A stretch of 7,927 nt of DNA from COE1 sp045579665 (GCA_045579665.1 JAZNMO010000190.1:1-7927); one strand, 5' to 3'; shown: positions 1-5,443, numbered from the stretch's first letter. Program-made: numbers and translations. Notes: generated by a model not told the origin, from the sequence alone.

Positions 1-1
1 A

Positions 2-73
2 GCCATGGACGGCGAATATATGCCGGTTCCGTACATAGAGAACACTAAAATAAAAGCGCCTAGAAAATCTTAG
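2..73 (+). CDS. C-terminal tail of an unidentified gene (5' end outside window)
   Basis: This frame is open from the left edge to a TAG at 71-73. The other two forward frames stop earlier, at 36-38 and 46-48. The visible tail is about 23 residues, beginning AMDGEYMPVPY and ending KIKAPRKS, a basic polar end. No domain is visible and I do not recognise the family. A foldable element (70-133) starts on its stop codon. A transposon-type TnpB gene, whose guide RNA commonly overlaps the 3' end of its reading frame, is one possibility, but nothing in these 23 residues proves it. An ordinary gene end is equally possible, as is a chance open frame. Confidence 0.35.
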   Translation, partial: AMDGEYMPVPYIENTKIKAPRKS

Positions 74-133
74 CTCGGAGCATCGGCTTTCGAATGAAAC
101 CTGTTAGGGCGGGCGCCGAGAGAGCTCAGCTAA
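70..133. other. Compact GC-rich foldable element, possible structured RNA
   Basis: Paired segments line up in nested order: TTAGCT (70-75) with AGCTAA (128-133), GAGC (78-81) with GCTC (124-127), and TCGGC (83-87) with GCCGA (115-119). Inside these lie two short hairpins, TTTC/GAAA (88-99) and CCT/AGG (100-108). The result is a long interrupted stem capped by a three-way junction. No T tract follows on the plus strand, so it does not read as a simple terminator there. I compared it by eye with common riboswitch and ribozyme consensus sequences and found no match. It could be a 3' UTR element, a mobile-element end, or chance pairing in a GC-rich patch. The direction of transcription is unknown. 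Confidence 0.35.
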
Positions 134-141
134 ACCCAAAT

Positions 142-200
142 TTAACAAAAAAAGCCAGCACCTCTACTTTAGTAGAAATACTAACTTTTATTTTTGTTAA
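142..200 (-). terminator. Intrinsic terminator of the MATE/oxidoreductase/DUF523 operon
   Basis: Read on the minus strand, positions 185-172 pair with 167-154 around a TAAA loop (171-168). This gives a 14-bp stem with several G-U wobbles, followed directly by seven T (153-147). An outer perfect 10-bp inverted repeat, TTAACAAAAA (142-151) with TTTTTGTTAA (191-200), encloses the stem. It begins 38 nt after the DUF523 stop codon. On the plus strand the wobble pairs become A-C mismatches, leaving only a short 6-bp core (TCTACT/AGTAGA) followed by TTTTATTTTT, so termination should favour the minus direction. It could still weakly stop transcription of the left-edge gene. Confidence 0.75.
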
Positions 201-218
201 CATAAAATATTTATGTTA
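198..218. repeat. AT-rich perfect inverted repeat after the DUF523 stop
   Basis: TAACATAAA (198-206) and TTTATGTTA (210-218) are exact reverse complements separated by three bases. The repeat sits 4 bp beyond the DUF523 stop codon and before the terminator stem. It is all A/T except one G-C pair, so a transcript hairpin would be weak. It may be a 3' end accessory hairpin or a protein-binding dyad. No function can be assigned. Confidence 0.4.
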
Positions 219-222
219 CTAT

Positions 223-666
223 TTAATTCACTAACAAGGCAGCCAGCTCTCCAATTCTGCTTTCGCCGAATACCTGCACACCATTCTGACTCAGCAAATC
301 AGATGCTCGCCCATTTCCATCTATCACCACATGCGCAAAGCTTCCGTCATAAATCTTACCATATCCACAGGAAGGACTTCTCTCCTTCATAACGGCATAC
401 TTACAGTCAAAGAGCTTCGCCAGCTTAACCACCTCTTCTGCCCCCTTCTCATACTGAGCAGTTACATCCGCACCCTTGCAGGTAATCACTCTATCTCCGA
501 TAATCTCTGCAGGGTCTCTGGGTGTTGCAAGTCCACCATAAATCTCAGGACAAACAGGAATCAAATGATGCTCCTTAGACAACGCTACTAACTCCTCGCG
601 CAGCTCTCCGCCACCATTATATCTGCAATTTGCGCCTAACAGACAGGCACTCACTAATATATTCAT
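223..666 (-). CDS. DUF523 family protein, TudS-like Fe-S desulfidase candidate
   Basis: A complete 147-residue single-domain protein at the usual size for DUF523 (YbbK-like). Family signatures are visible in order: an N-terminal SACLLGANCRYNGGG block (residues 6-20, with C8 and C14), CPEIYGGLATPRDPAEIIGD (39-58, C39 and E41), KERSPSCGYGKIYDG (94-108, C100), and a final GNGRASDLLSQNGV block. Members of this family characterised as thiouracil desulfidases (TudS) hold a [4Fe-4S] cluster on conserved cysteines, and C8, C39 and C100 fit that role. Whether this protein acts on thiolated bases is an inference. The start at 666 is chosen because a GTGGAGG ribosome site (671-677) lies 4 nt upstream; an in-frame ATG at 702 would overlap the preceding gene and adds a non-conserved leader. 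It is the last gene of a three-gene operon, 10 nt after the oxidoreductase. Confidence 0.88.
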   Translation of the reverse strand: MNILVSACLLGANCRYNGGGELREELVALSKEHHLIPVCPEIYGGLATPRDPAEIIGDRVITCKGADVTAQYEKGAEEVVKLAKLFDCKYAVMKERSPSCGYGKIYDGSFAHVVIDGNGRASDLLSQNGVQVFGESRIGELAALLVN

Positions 667-676
667 GCATCCTCCA

Positions 677-1267
677 CTAATCATTCCAAAAGTCCTGCTC
701 ACATGCCTGTGCCATAATCTCCTCTACATTAGCCCCCTCCATATCAAGCCCCTGCGCACTCACAAAATGCGCATGCTCGATACCATAGAGCTTAGACAAC
801 GCATTGGCATACTCAAATCCAAAGTTACACTCACCAATATATCCGCCGCTTGTTGTCACATAGTACATGTCCGAAGCATTACACAAGCCAATGGGCATTC
901 CATCCTCGGCATAACCAAAGGTAATCCCCTCCACACTGGCAGCCTCAAAGAAAATCTTCAGCATAGACGGAAATGACATATCCCAATAGGGCGCACCAAT
1001 CACAATCATATCTGCACTAGCCATCGCATTGGCATAGTCAAACATAGTATCCTCATACTGTCCCTGCATCAAAAGCTCCTGTCTTCTCTGCAGTCTCTCG
1101 TAATTTAGCGGAAGCAGATTCTCCGTTGATAACCTAATCTCTTCAATATGAAATGCTAAATCCTTACTATTCTCTTCCCTTATACGTTCTAATAATCTTT
1201 CGCATAATTGGAGTGTCCTCGAATCCTTGCCGCGTACACAGGCATTAACAAATAAAAGCGTTGGCAT
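677..1267 (-). CDS. NAD(P)H-dependent oxidoreductase, flavodoxin-like fold
   Basis: A complete 196-residue protein of the Flavodoxin_2/azoreductase type. It is predicted to be a cytosolic FMN enzyme that reduces quinones, azo or nitro compounds, or related electrophiles with NAD(P)H. Visible marks are the first beta strand and phosphate-binding loop (TLLFVNACVRGKDSRTL, residues 3-19), the FMN-contacting segment APYWDMSFPSMLKIFFE (92-108), the GITFGYAEDG segment (114-123) that matches the GVTFxYTxxG stretch of AzoR-type enzymes, and VTTSGG (137-142). Length is normal for the family. A GGGAGG ribosome site (1275-1280) sits about 7 nt before the ATG. It is the middle gene of the operon, 21 nt after the MATE gene. 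The exact substrate cannot be read from sequence. It is an azoreductase-like member rather than a proven azoreductase, because the active site is only partly conserved by eye. Confidence 0.88.
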   Translation of the reverse strand: MPTLLFVNACVRGKDSRTLQLCERLLERIREENSKDLAFHIEEIRLSTENLLPLNYERLQRRQELLMQGQYEDTMFDYANAMASADMIVIGAPYWDMSFPSMLKIFFEAASVEGITFGYAEDGMPIGLCNASDMYYVTTSGGYIGECNFGFEYANALSKLYGIEHAHFVSAQGLDMEGANVEEIMAQACEQDFWND

Positions 1268-1288
1268 ATTAAGACCTCCCTTTTCTCC

Positions 1289-2638
1289 TTAAATTCGTAT
1301 CTTCGTCCATTTCCCCTGCTTAAATCGAATGGATGCAAACAAAAATCTCGCAATCTGGTCAGCAAGAATACCCATCCAAATACCGACCATTCCCAGATTA
1401 CATACAAATCCAAACAAATACGATGCGCCCGTTCTGATAACCGTTACGCTAATCGTAGATGCCATCGCTGTATAGTTGGTGTCTCCCGCACCTCTAAGAC
1501 AGCCCATATAAATAACCTGTGAAATCTGAAATAATACAATAAATATAATCGTTCTAATAATCGAAACACCATAGGCTATAATTTCCTCTTCCTCGAAGAA
1601 CAATCCATATAATGCCTCTCCACCAAAGAAATACAATACTGCCAGCACCAAAGAAATACTCAAACCTATCCTACGACACACCTTACCGTATTCCTTTGCC
1701 TTATCCGGTGAACCCTCGCCAAGACTTCTTCCAATCAGGGCAACTGCTGCCACCTGCAAGCCATCTCCAAAGGAAAAGGTTAATCCCATGATATTCATAC
1801 CAACCTGATGTGCCGCCATAGCCGCTGTTCCCATACCTGCTGCCATCATGGCTGTTGACATAAAACCAATTCTCATCAGAATCTGCTCAATAAATACGGA
1901 AAATCCAAGCTTCACCATGCTAATCAAAGGCTCTATGGAAGGCTTAATCTTCTCTTTGATAATGTAAGGAATACTCACAAAATTATCCTTCTTAAACAGT
2001 GACTGAATGCTCATCACACATGCAACTACTGTACCAAATACCGTCGCAATTGCCGCGCCATGAATCCCCCATGCCGGGAATCTGAAATGTCCCTGAATCA
2101 ACAAGTAATTACCAAGCATATTCACTGCATTAGAAGTTATATTCGTCCTCATGGCAATCATGGTATTACCGGAACCTCTCTGCGCCGCATTTATTGTCAT
2201 GGAAAGTACATTAAAAATCATACCGCCCATAATAATCCTAAAATAAGCAACTGCCAACTCATGCGTCTCCTCATTAGACCCACAAAATGCAATAATCTCA
2301 TTGGCAAAACCAACACACAAAGCACTGACTACTACTGTCGCCACAAGTACAAACATTAGCGCCACCAAAAGAATCCGGTTTGCCAAATCCTGTCTCTTCT
2401 CACCTCTTCGTCTGGCAACCAGTGCTGACACTGCTACATTTGTAGCAAAGAAAAGGGATAATCCCATAAACTTTGGCTGTGTTGTCAATCCAACTGCCGC
2501 TACCGCATGAGAACCAAGAGAACTTACCATCAAGGAATCAACCATTCCTGCAAGTGCCACAAAAAACGACTCCAACACAGCAGGTAACGCCATTCTGACC
2601 GCTTCTCTTGCTATACTGTTCTTACCTTGCTCTTCCAT
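1289..2638 (-). CDS. MATE family multidrug/small-molecule efflux transporter
   Basis: A complete 449-residue polytopic membrane protein, normal length for MATE exporters, which use Na+ or H+ gradients to expel cationic or aromatic compounds. Hydrophobic segments run along the whole length, consistent with about 12 helices in two homologous halves. The internal duplication shows in paired motifs: AAQRGSGNT (residues 151-159) in the first half and CLRGAGDT (380-387) in the second, plus AAHQVGMNI (275-283) at the start of the second half. A polar loop (about 215-240) joins the halves. The ATG is preceded by AGGAGG (2647-2652) at good spacing. It is the first gene of a three-gene operon with a flavin oxidoreductase and a DUF523 protein. 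The substrate is unknown. It belongs to the broad clostridial MATE group; subfamily assignment (NorM-, DinF- or MepA-like) would need a tree. Confidence 0.93.
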   Translation of the reverse strand: MEEQGKNSIAREAVRMALPAVLESFFVALAGMVDSLMVSSLGSHAVAAVGLTTQPKFMGLSLFFATNVAVSALVARRRGEKRQDLANRILLVALMFVLVATVVVSALCVGFANEIIAFCGSNEETHELAVAYFRIIMGGMIFNVLSMTINAAQRGSGNTMIAMRTNITSNAVNMLGNYLLIQGHFRFPAWGIHGAAIATVFGTVVACVMSIQSLFKKDNFVSIPYIIKEKIKPSIEPLISMVKLGFSVFIEQILMRIGFMSTAMMAAGMGTAAMAAHQVGMNIMGLTFSFGDGLQVAAVALIGRSLGEGSPDKAKEYGKVCRRIGLSISLVLAVLYFFGGEALYGLFFEEEEIIAYGVSIIRTIIFIVLFQISQVIYMGCLRGAGDTNYTAMASTISVTVIRTGASYLFGFVCNLGMVGIWMGILADQIARFLFASIRFKQGKWTKIRI

Positions 2639-2653
2639 TACAGCTTCCTCCTA

Positions 2654-2682
2654 ATTATATAGATTCAATACAGATACAATAT
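2654..2682 (-). promoter_or_regulatory. Probable promoter of the MATE operon
   Basis: On the minus strand a perfect TATAAT lies at 2659-2654. Seventeen bases upstream is ATATTG (2682-2677), a poor -35 box. The -10 box is only a few bases from the AGGAGG of the MATE gene, so the leader would be very short. The weak -35 lies inside the 22-bp dyad at 2676-2697, which suits control by a DNA-binding protein. A promoter further upstream inside the hairpin spacer cannot be excluded. Confidence 0.45.
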
Positions 2683-2697
2683 GCCTTGGCATATTGT
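2676..2697. promoter_or_regulatory. Perfect dyad, candidate operator of the MATE operon
   Basis: ACAATATGCC (2676-2685) and GGCATATTGT (2688-2697) are exact reverse complements around a TT centre. The dyad covers the probable -35 region of the MATE operon. Ten-bp half sites with a 2-bp centre are typical of dimeric repressors of the MarR or TetR type, which often control efflux genes, but no such regulator is encoded in the window. It could instead be one member of the hairpin cluster that extends to 2800. Confidence 0.5.
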
Positions 2698-2703
2698 TGC
2701 GCT

Positions 2704-2744
2704 GAAAAAGCGTCGCATTTATGCGACATATTCCTCGCTTTTTC
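2704..2744 (-). terminator. Intrinsic terminator downstream of the SGNH hydrolase
   Basis: On the minus strand GTCGCAT (2727-2721) pairs with ATGCGAC (2718-2712) around an AA centre, and is followed at once by GCTTTTTC (2711-2704). A second outer pair, GAAAAAGCG (2704-2712) and CGCTTTTTC (2736-2744), can form an alternative longer stem that uses the same T tract. It lies 34 nt past the hydrolase stop codon and upstream of the MATE promoter, so it separates the two units. Confidence 0.6.
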
Positions 2745-2757
2745 GTGTGCATATGCA

Positions 2758-2800
2758 TGCCAAAATGTATTTGTTCTTTAGAACAATATACATTTTGGCA
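2758..2800. repeat. Long near-perfect hairpin spanning the SGNH hydrolase stop codon
   Basis: TGCCAAAATGTAT (2758-2770) and ATACATTTTGGCA (2788-2800) form a perfect 13-bp stem. It continues as TTGTTC (2771-2776) with GAACAA (2781-2786), interrupted only by one bulged base at 2787. The loop is TTTA (2777-2780). The hydrolase stop codon TAA (2780-2778 on the minus strand) lies in that loop, and its last residues (VPKCILF) are encoded by one arm. No T tract follows directly, so this looks more like a 3'-end stabilising hairpin or part of a repeat element than a stand-alone terminator. Confidence 0.75.
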
Positions 2801-3935
2801 CCGTCATAGCCATCTGCTTGTAAGCCTTATCAGACGGATGCAAATGGTCACCACTGTCAAATCCCTCACCAAATGCCGCCGGATTCTCACTGCTTCTCAC
2901 AGCTACATCAAAATCAATACAACCATCAATCAAATCCGTGGTACGAATCCAGTCATTTACCTCATTACGCAAGTCATCACGGAACTGCTCATAGGTTCTC
3001 CATCCGTAAATCGGAAGAAGAGTTCCCATATACACCTTCAAATCATATTCCCTTGCTCTCTCGATATACCACTTCAAGCCATCTATCATATCCCCTGCTG
3101 TCGGCATATCACTCCAAGGTCTGAAAGGATTCACCTCCACACCTACCGGATGAATAATGTCATTAATACCATGCTGAATAATGATTGTATCCGCACCTGT
3201 TACCCTCGCCTCTCTTGGGAAACGTGTCTTTCCCTTTAAACCATAAGAATCATAGGTGATGTTATCGTATTGGCGAAGAATCCTCGTACCGGATGCCGCA
3301 CGTCTTACTATCGCAGTCTTGGTAAACCCTTCCTCCTCCAATCGAAGTGCCAGATAATCCGGCCATGCCTGCGAAGTAATCGAATCGCCATAGCAGATAA
3401 TCGCCTGATTCGTACTCTCCGTATACACCTCAATATTACTCAGGAAATAAAACCAATTCGTATTACGTGTCAAATCCATCGGCAACACAGCCTTATCGGC
3501 GTAATTACCAACTGCATAATAGCCTTTGGAAAGCGGTCCCGTAATCAATACAGCCGAACGCATCAGTGTAAAATCACCCAAATAGATACTAACTGCAAAG
3601 TCCTGACCTCTCTTTACCTCAAAGCAAATCTCATCACTGACAACTGCCTCTCCTGCCGGAATCGTCACAGCGCACTTACCACCGAAAGTTACCGCAACCA
3701 AAGTCGCGTCATCTATCTCCTTCCCACCATTGGTCTTAGAGGCTGCAACTGTCACCTCAGTAATCGTAACAGGCTCAGTTCCACAAAAATTATCAAAGGT
3801 CAGCTTTACTTTATCACCATCAAATGCAGGATGAATCGGATAACGCAAGGTCAAATCCTTGGCATAATTCTCCGGTCTTCTATCTGCGATGGATATCGCA
3901 TTTCCCCACATAGATACAAATCTCTTATTACTCAT
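2778..3935 (-). CDS. SGNH/GDSL hydrolase family protein with N-terminal beta domain
   Basis: A complete 385-residue protein with two parts. Residues 1 to about 170 are rich in predicted beta strands and resemble the accessory jelly-roll-like domain often fused to SGNH esterases. Residues 175-385 carry the hydrolase blocks: GDS at 183-185 (nucleophile S185), block II glycine G216 in AASGT, block III HGIND at 255-259 (oxyanion N258), and block V DHLH at 363-366 (D363 and H366 complete the triad). The protein should hydrolyse an ester, such as acetyl groups on carbohydrates or lipid esters; the substrate cannot be told from sequence. There is no signal peptide or membrane segment, so a cytosolic location is likely. 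The ribosome site before the ATG is weak (GAAAGTGA, around 3942-3949). The gene is monocistronic between a terminator and its own promoter. Its 3' end is embedded in a hairpin. Confidence 0.88.
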   Translation of the reverse strand: MSNKRFVSMWGNAISIADRRPENYAKDLTLRYPIHPAFDGDKVKLTFDNFCGTEPVTITEVTVAASKTNGGKEIDDATLVAVTFGGKCAVTIPAGEAVVSDEICFEVKRGQDFAVSIYLGDFTLMRSAVLITGPLSKGYYAVGNYADKAVLPMDLTRNTNWFYFLSNIEVYTESTNQAIICYGDSITSQAWPDYLALRLEEEGFTKTAIVRRAASGTRILRQYDNITYDSYGLKGKTRFPREARVTGADTIIIQHGINDIIHPVGVEVNPFRPWSDMPTAGDMIDGLKWYIERAREYDLKVYMGTLLPIYGWRTYEQFRDDLRNEVNDWIRTTDLIDGCIDFDVAVRSSENPAAFGEGFDSGDHLHPSDKAYKQMAMTVPKCILF

Positions 3936-3990
3936 CTTATTTCACTTTCTATCTCGCACATCTAGGTTTACATAGTTACCCTAATATAAA

Positions 3991-3999
3991 AGTATACCA
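3991..3999 (-). promoter_or_regulatory. Extended -10 promoter for the SGNH hydrolase
   Basis: The minus strand reads TGGTATACT (3999-3991), a TGn extension plus a good -10 hexamer. The region 17 bases upstream is a T-rich run rather than a clear -35 box, which extended -10 promoters tolerate. It gives a leader of about 50 nt before the ATG at 3935 and lies just downstream of the terminator of the preceding gene. Confidence 0.45.
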
Positions 4000-4012
4000 C
4001 AAATATGGAAAT

Positions 4013-4047
4013 AAAAAAACACAAGTATCTCCTTATACTCGTGTTTT
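4013..4047 (-). terminator. Intrinsic terminator of the small unknown gene
   Basis: On the minus strand AAAACACGAGTAT (4047-4035) pairs with ATACTTGTGTTTT (4028-4016) through a 6-nt loop. The only irregularity is a G-U wobble. The stem runs straight into a seven-T tract (4019-4013). It begins about 55 nt after the stop codon of the 4102-4494 gene. On the plus strand the wobble becomes an A-C mismatch, and no plus-strand gene enters here. Confidence 0.75.
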
Positions 4048-4101
4048 CTTATTACATTACATTCTTTTCAATTGTCAGCTTACAAAATTCCATCCTACTA
4101 C

Positions 4102-4494
4102 CTAGGACTCATCTTCTGCAAGATCTGTGTGGAACATGAGCAAAAATTCTGCCCCATTCTTCAAAACCAGCTTCATAACCACACCTTTTCCATCTACCGA
4201 TATCTTGGAATGAATCGTCTTAATGGTCTCAAGATTCAGCTGAACTGTTGTAAACATATCATCACTTACCAGGCACATAACCCGGCTGATAATCTTTACC
4301 TCAGAACATATTACTGACAGAGACATATTTAAACCGGTTCCATCCGTAACATCTTCTATCGTCGATAAAGCAATTGGTATATTCTCAACATCCTTTAAAA
4401 CTGAAATCAGACTATCTGCGTCATTTACAACCAATAAACGATTGCGCATTACCTCAAGATAATTGGTCCAATTCTGCATTCCATCCATACTCAA
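4102..4494 (-). CDS. Small hypothetical protein, unknown family
   Basis: A 130-residue cytosolic-looking protein with no signal peptide, no membrane helix, and only two cysteines. I do not recognise the family. The N-terminal half (to about residue 50) is mixed and helical with several hydrophobic heptads. The C-terminal half alternates hydrophobic residues as beta strands do, with a VSVDGKGVVMKLVLKNGAEF-like stretch (about 98-117) that would suit two strands joined by a turn, loosely like small PH-like or PilZ-like beta domains; this is only an impression. The tail is acidic (DLAEDES). The start is taken as TTG at 4494 because GGAGG (4503-4507) is 8 nt away; ATG codons at 4488 and 4479 are too far from it. 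Its own promoter and terminator make it a single-gene unit, expected to be well expressed. Confidence 0.75.
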   Translation of the reverse strand: MSMDGMQNWTNYLEVMRNRLLVVNDADSLISVLKDVENIPIALSTIEDVTDGTGLNMSLSVICSEVKIISRVMCLVSDDMFTTVQLNLETIKTIHSKISVDGKGVVMKLVLKNGAEFLLMFHTDLAEDES

Positions 4495-4502
4495 TTCAGT
4501 GG

Positions 4503-4509
4503 CCTCCTT
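4503..4509 (-). promoter_or_regulatory. Ribosome binding site that selects the TTG start
   Basis: The minus strand reads AAGGAGG (4509-4503), an excellent match to the 16S anti-Shine-Dalgarno sequence. It stands 8 nt before TTG (4494) but 14 nt before the first ATG (4488). Spacing therefore favours initiation at TTG, giving MSMDGMQ as the N-terminus. Confidence 0.6.
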
Positions 4510-4569
4510 TGAGTCACTCCCCCTTTAAAATGAGTCTAGTCAAGCCATGCTGTTTTTTCTTGTATAATG

Positions 4570-4598
4570 ATTATATCTCTTTTAAAAAAGAGTGTCAA
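4570..4598 (-). promoter_or_regulatory. Consensus sigma-A promoter with palindromic spacer
   Basis: The minus strand carries TTGACA (4598-4593), a 17-base spacer, and TATAAT (4575-4570), all exact consensus. The spacer is itself an inverted repeat, CTCTTTT and AAAAGAG around a TT centre (4592-4577). The -10 hexamer is also the half of another dyad, TATAATCATTATA (4575-4563). Expected transcription starts near 4563 and leaves a leader of about 70 nt for the 4102-4494 gene. A dyad between the boxes is a usual repressor position, so this very strong promoter is probably regulated. Confidence 0.8.
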
Positions 4599-4661
4599 CT
4601 CAATTGGTGTGTTCGTTATTTTCTGAAATGAATATATTATTTATCAAATTTCATTTTTAAT

Positions 4662-5351
4662 TTATGTTATCTTCCAGTTAAGCGGATAAGGTAACTCAAA
4701 GCTCATTAACTCTTTTGTTACCGGATGCTTCACCGTCAAGGTGCGTGCCAAAAGCGCCGTCTGATGCAACCCCAACTTCTGAGTCAACGCTTTTGACGCT
4801 TCATTTCCATACTTACTGTCACCCAAAAGAGGCATCCCCGCATGGGACATCTGCACTCGTATCTGATGATGTCTGCCTGTAAAGATTTCCACATCCACCA
4901 ATGAATATGAAAGGTCTTGTCCACATATCGTCTGCTTACATATCCACTTAAGCCTTGCTTCCTTCGCATCCGGTGTGGATTTGTCCACTACTCTGGATAG
5001 ATTGGTCCTGGCATCCTTCACAAGATAATCTGTCAATTCTCCCTCCTGTGGCAATGGCGCATCTATCTCAGGAACTAAAGCACTATAAGACTTCTTCAAT
5101 GCACCATTCTGTAACTGTGCAGACAAATTCTTAGCTGCCTGTGGTGTCTTAGCAAAAACTAATAATCCCTCTACAGGCTGGTCTAGTCGATGAATCACTC
5201 CTACATAAGAGCCCTGCCCTGAGCGATGTAGGTAATTTTTTAATTCACTTACCACATCTGCCTGCCCCAGCTTATTGGTCTGGGTCGCAATTCCTGCCGG
5301 CTTATGTATCACAATCATTTCTTTATCTTCATATATAATATTTGTTTTCAA
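4662..5351 (-). CDS. RluA family pseudouridine synthase (no S4 domain)
   Basis: A complete protein of 229 residues that converts uridine to pseudouridine in rRNA or tRNA. It shows the catalytic motif HRLD (residues 54-57, D57 catalytic), the lead-in EDKEMIVIHKPAGIATQ, and the RNA-binding GRHHQIRVQMSHAGMPLLGDSKYG stretch (about 159-182). The usual TSG after HRLD is replaced by PVEG, a noticeable variant within an otherwise standard active site. It lacks the N-terminal S4 domain of RluC/RluD-type enzymes, like the shorter RluA-type members. Its site cannot be predicted. Two starts are possible: GTG at 5366 has no ribosome site upstream, while TTG at 5351 has AGGTGAGG (5361-5368) 9 nt away, so TTG is preferred; using GTG would add five residues. 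The gene is divergent from the flotillin gene. No clear terminator follows its stop. Confidence 0.9.
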   Translation of the reverse strand: MKTNIIYEDKEMIVIHKPAGIATQTNKLGQADVVSELKNYLHRSGQGSYVGVIHRLDQPVEGLLVFAKTPQAAKNLSAQLQNGALKKSYSALVPEIDAPLPQEGELTDYLVKDARTNLSRVVDKSTPDAKEARLKWICKQTICGQDLSYSLVDVEIFTGRHHQIRVQMSHAGMPLLGDSKYGNEASKALTQKLGLHQTALLARTLTVKHPVTKELMSFELPYPLNWKIT

Positions 5352-5360
5352 AAGCCTTTT

Positions 5361-5368
5361 CCTCACCT
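5361..5368 (-). promoter_or_regulatory. Ribosome binding site favouring the TTG start of the pseudouridine synthase
   Basis: The minus strand reads AGGTGAGG (5368-5361), 9 nt before TTG at 5351. The alternative GTG start at 5366 lies inside this sequence and has only AT-rich DNA upstream, so the TTG is the better-supported start. Confidence 0.5.
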
Positions 5369-5413
5369 AATTTTATACTTATCAATTTAGCTTACCATAT
5401 TTTCTCTTTTCTT

Positions 5414-5443
5414 TATATAAATTTATGCAATTAATTTCGACAA
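5414..5443 (-). promoter_or_regulatory. Possible promoter of the pseudouridine synthase
   Basis: The minus strand has TTGTCG (5443-5438), an 18-base spacer, and TATATA (5419-5414). The match is moderate and the region is so AT-rich that chance hits are expected. The distance to the start codon (about 60 nt) is reasonable. Confidence 0.3.

Noticed and set aside
70..133. tRNA, integron attC site or known riboswitch in the foldable element
   Set aside because: The TTCGAAT at 89-95 resembles a tRNA T loop but no T stem, acceptor or anticodon arm can be built; attC core sites and common riboswitch cores are absent.
667..702. Upstream ATG start for the DUF523 gene
   Set aside because: It would overlap the oxidoreductase by 26 nt and add a non-conserved 12-residue leader, whereas ATG at 666 follows a GGAGG site and starts right at the conserved SACLLG block.
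331..976. Plus-strand open frames at 331-591 and 665-976
   Set aside because: They lie antisense to the DUF523 and oxidoreductase genes, have no ribosome sites, and their translations show no family features.
2721..3239. A 172-codon plus-strand open frame
   Set aside because: It runs antisense through the hydrolase 3' half and the hairpin cluster, and the well-supported hydrolase motifs are on the other strand.
3270..3965. A 231-codon plus-strand open frame
   Set aside because: It is the antisense shadow of the SGNH hydrolase; the composition is rich in Ile, Arg, Thr and Ser without domain signals, and there is no ribosome site.
4540..4568. A plus-strand promoter using the TATAAT at 4563-4568
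   Set aside because: It exists only because the -10 region is palindromic; there is no suitable -35 box and no plus-strand gene before 5541.
4626..4660. AT-rich hairpin as terminator for the pseudouridine synthase
   Set aside because: Only about 6 A/T-rich pairs can form with a large loop and there is no proper T tract on the minus strand.
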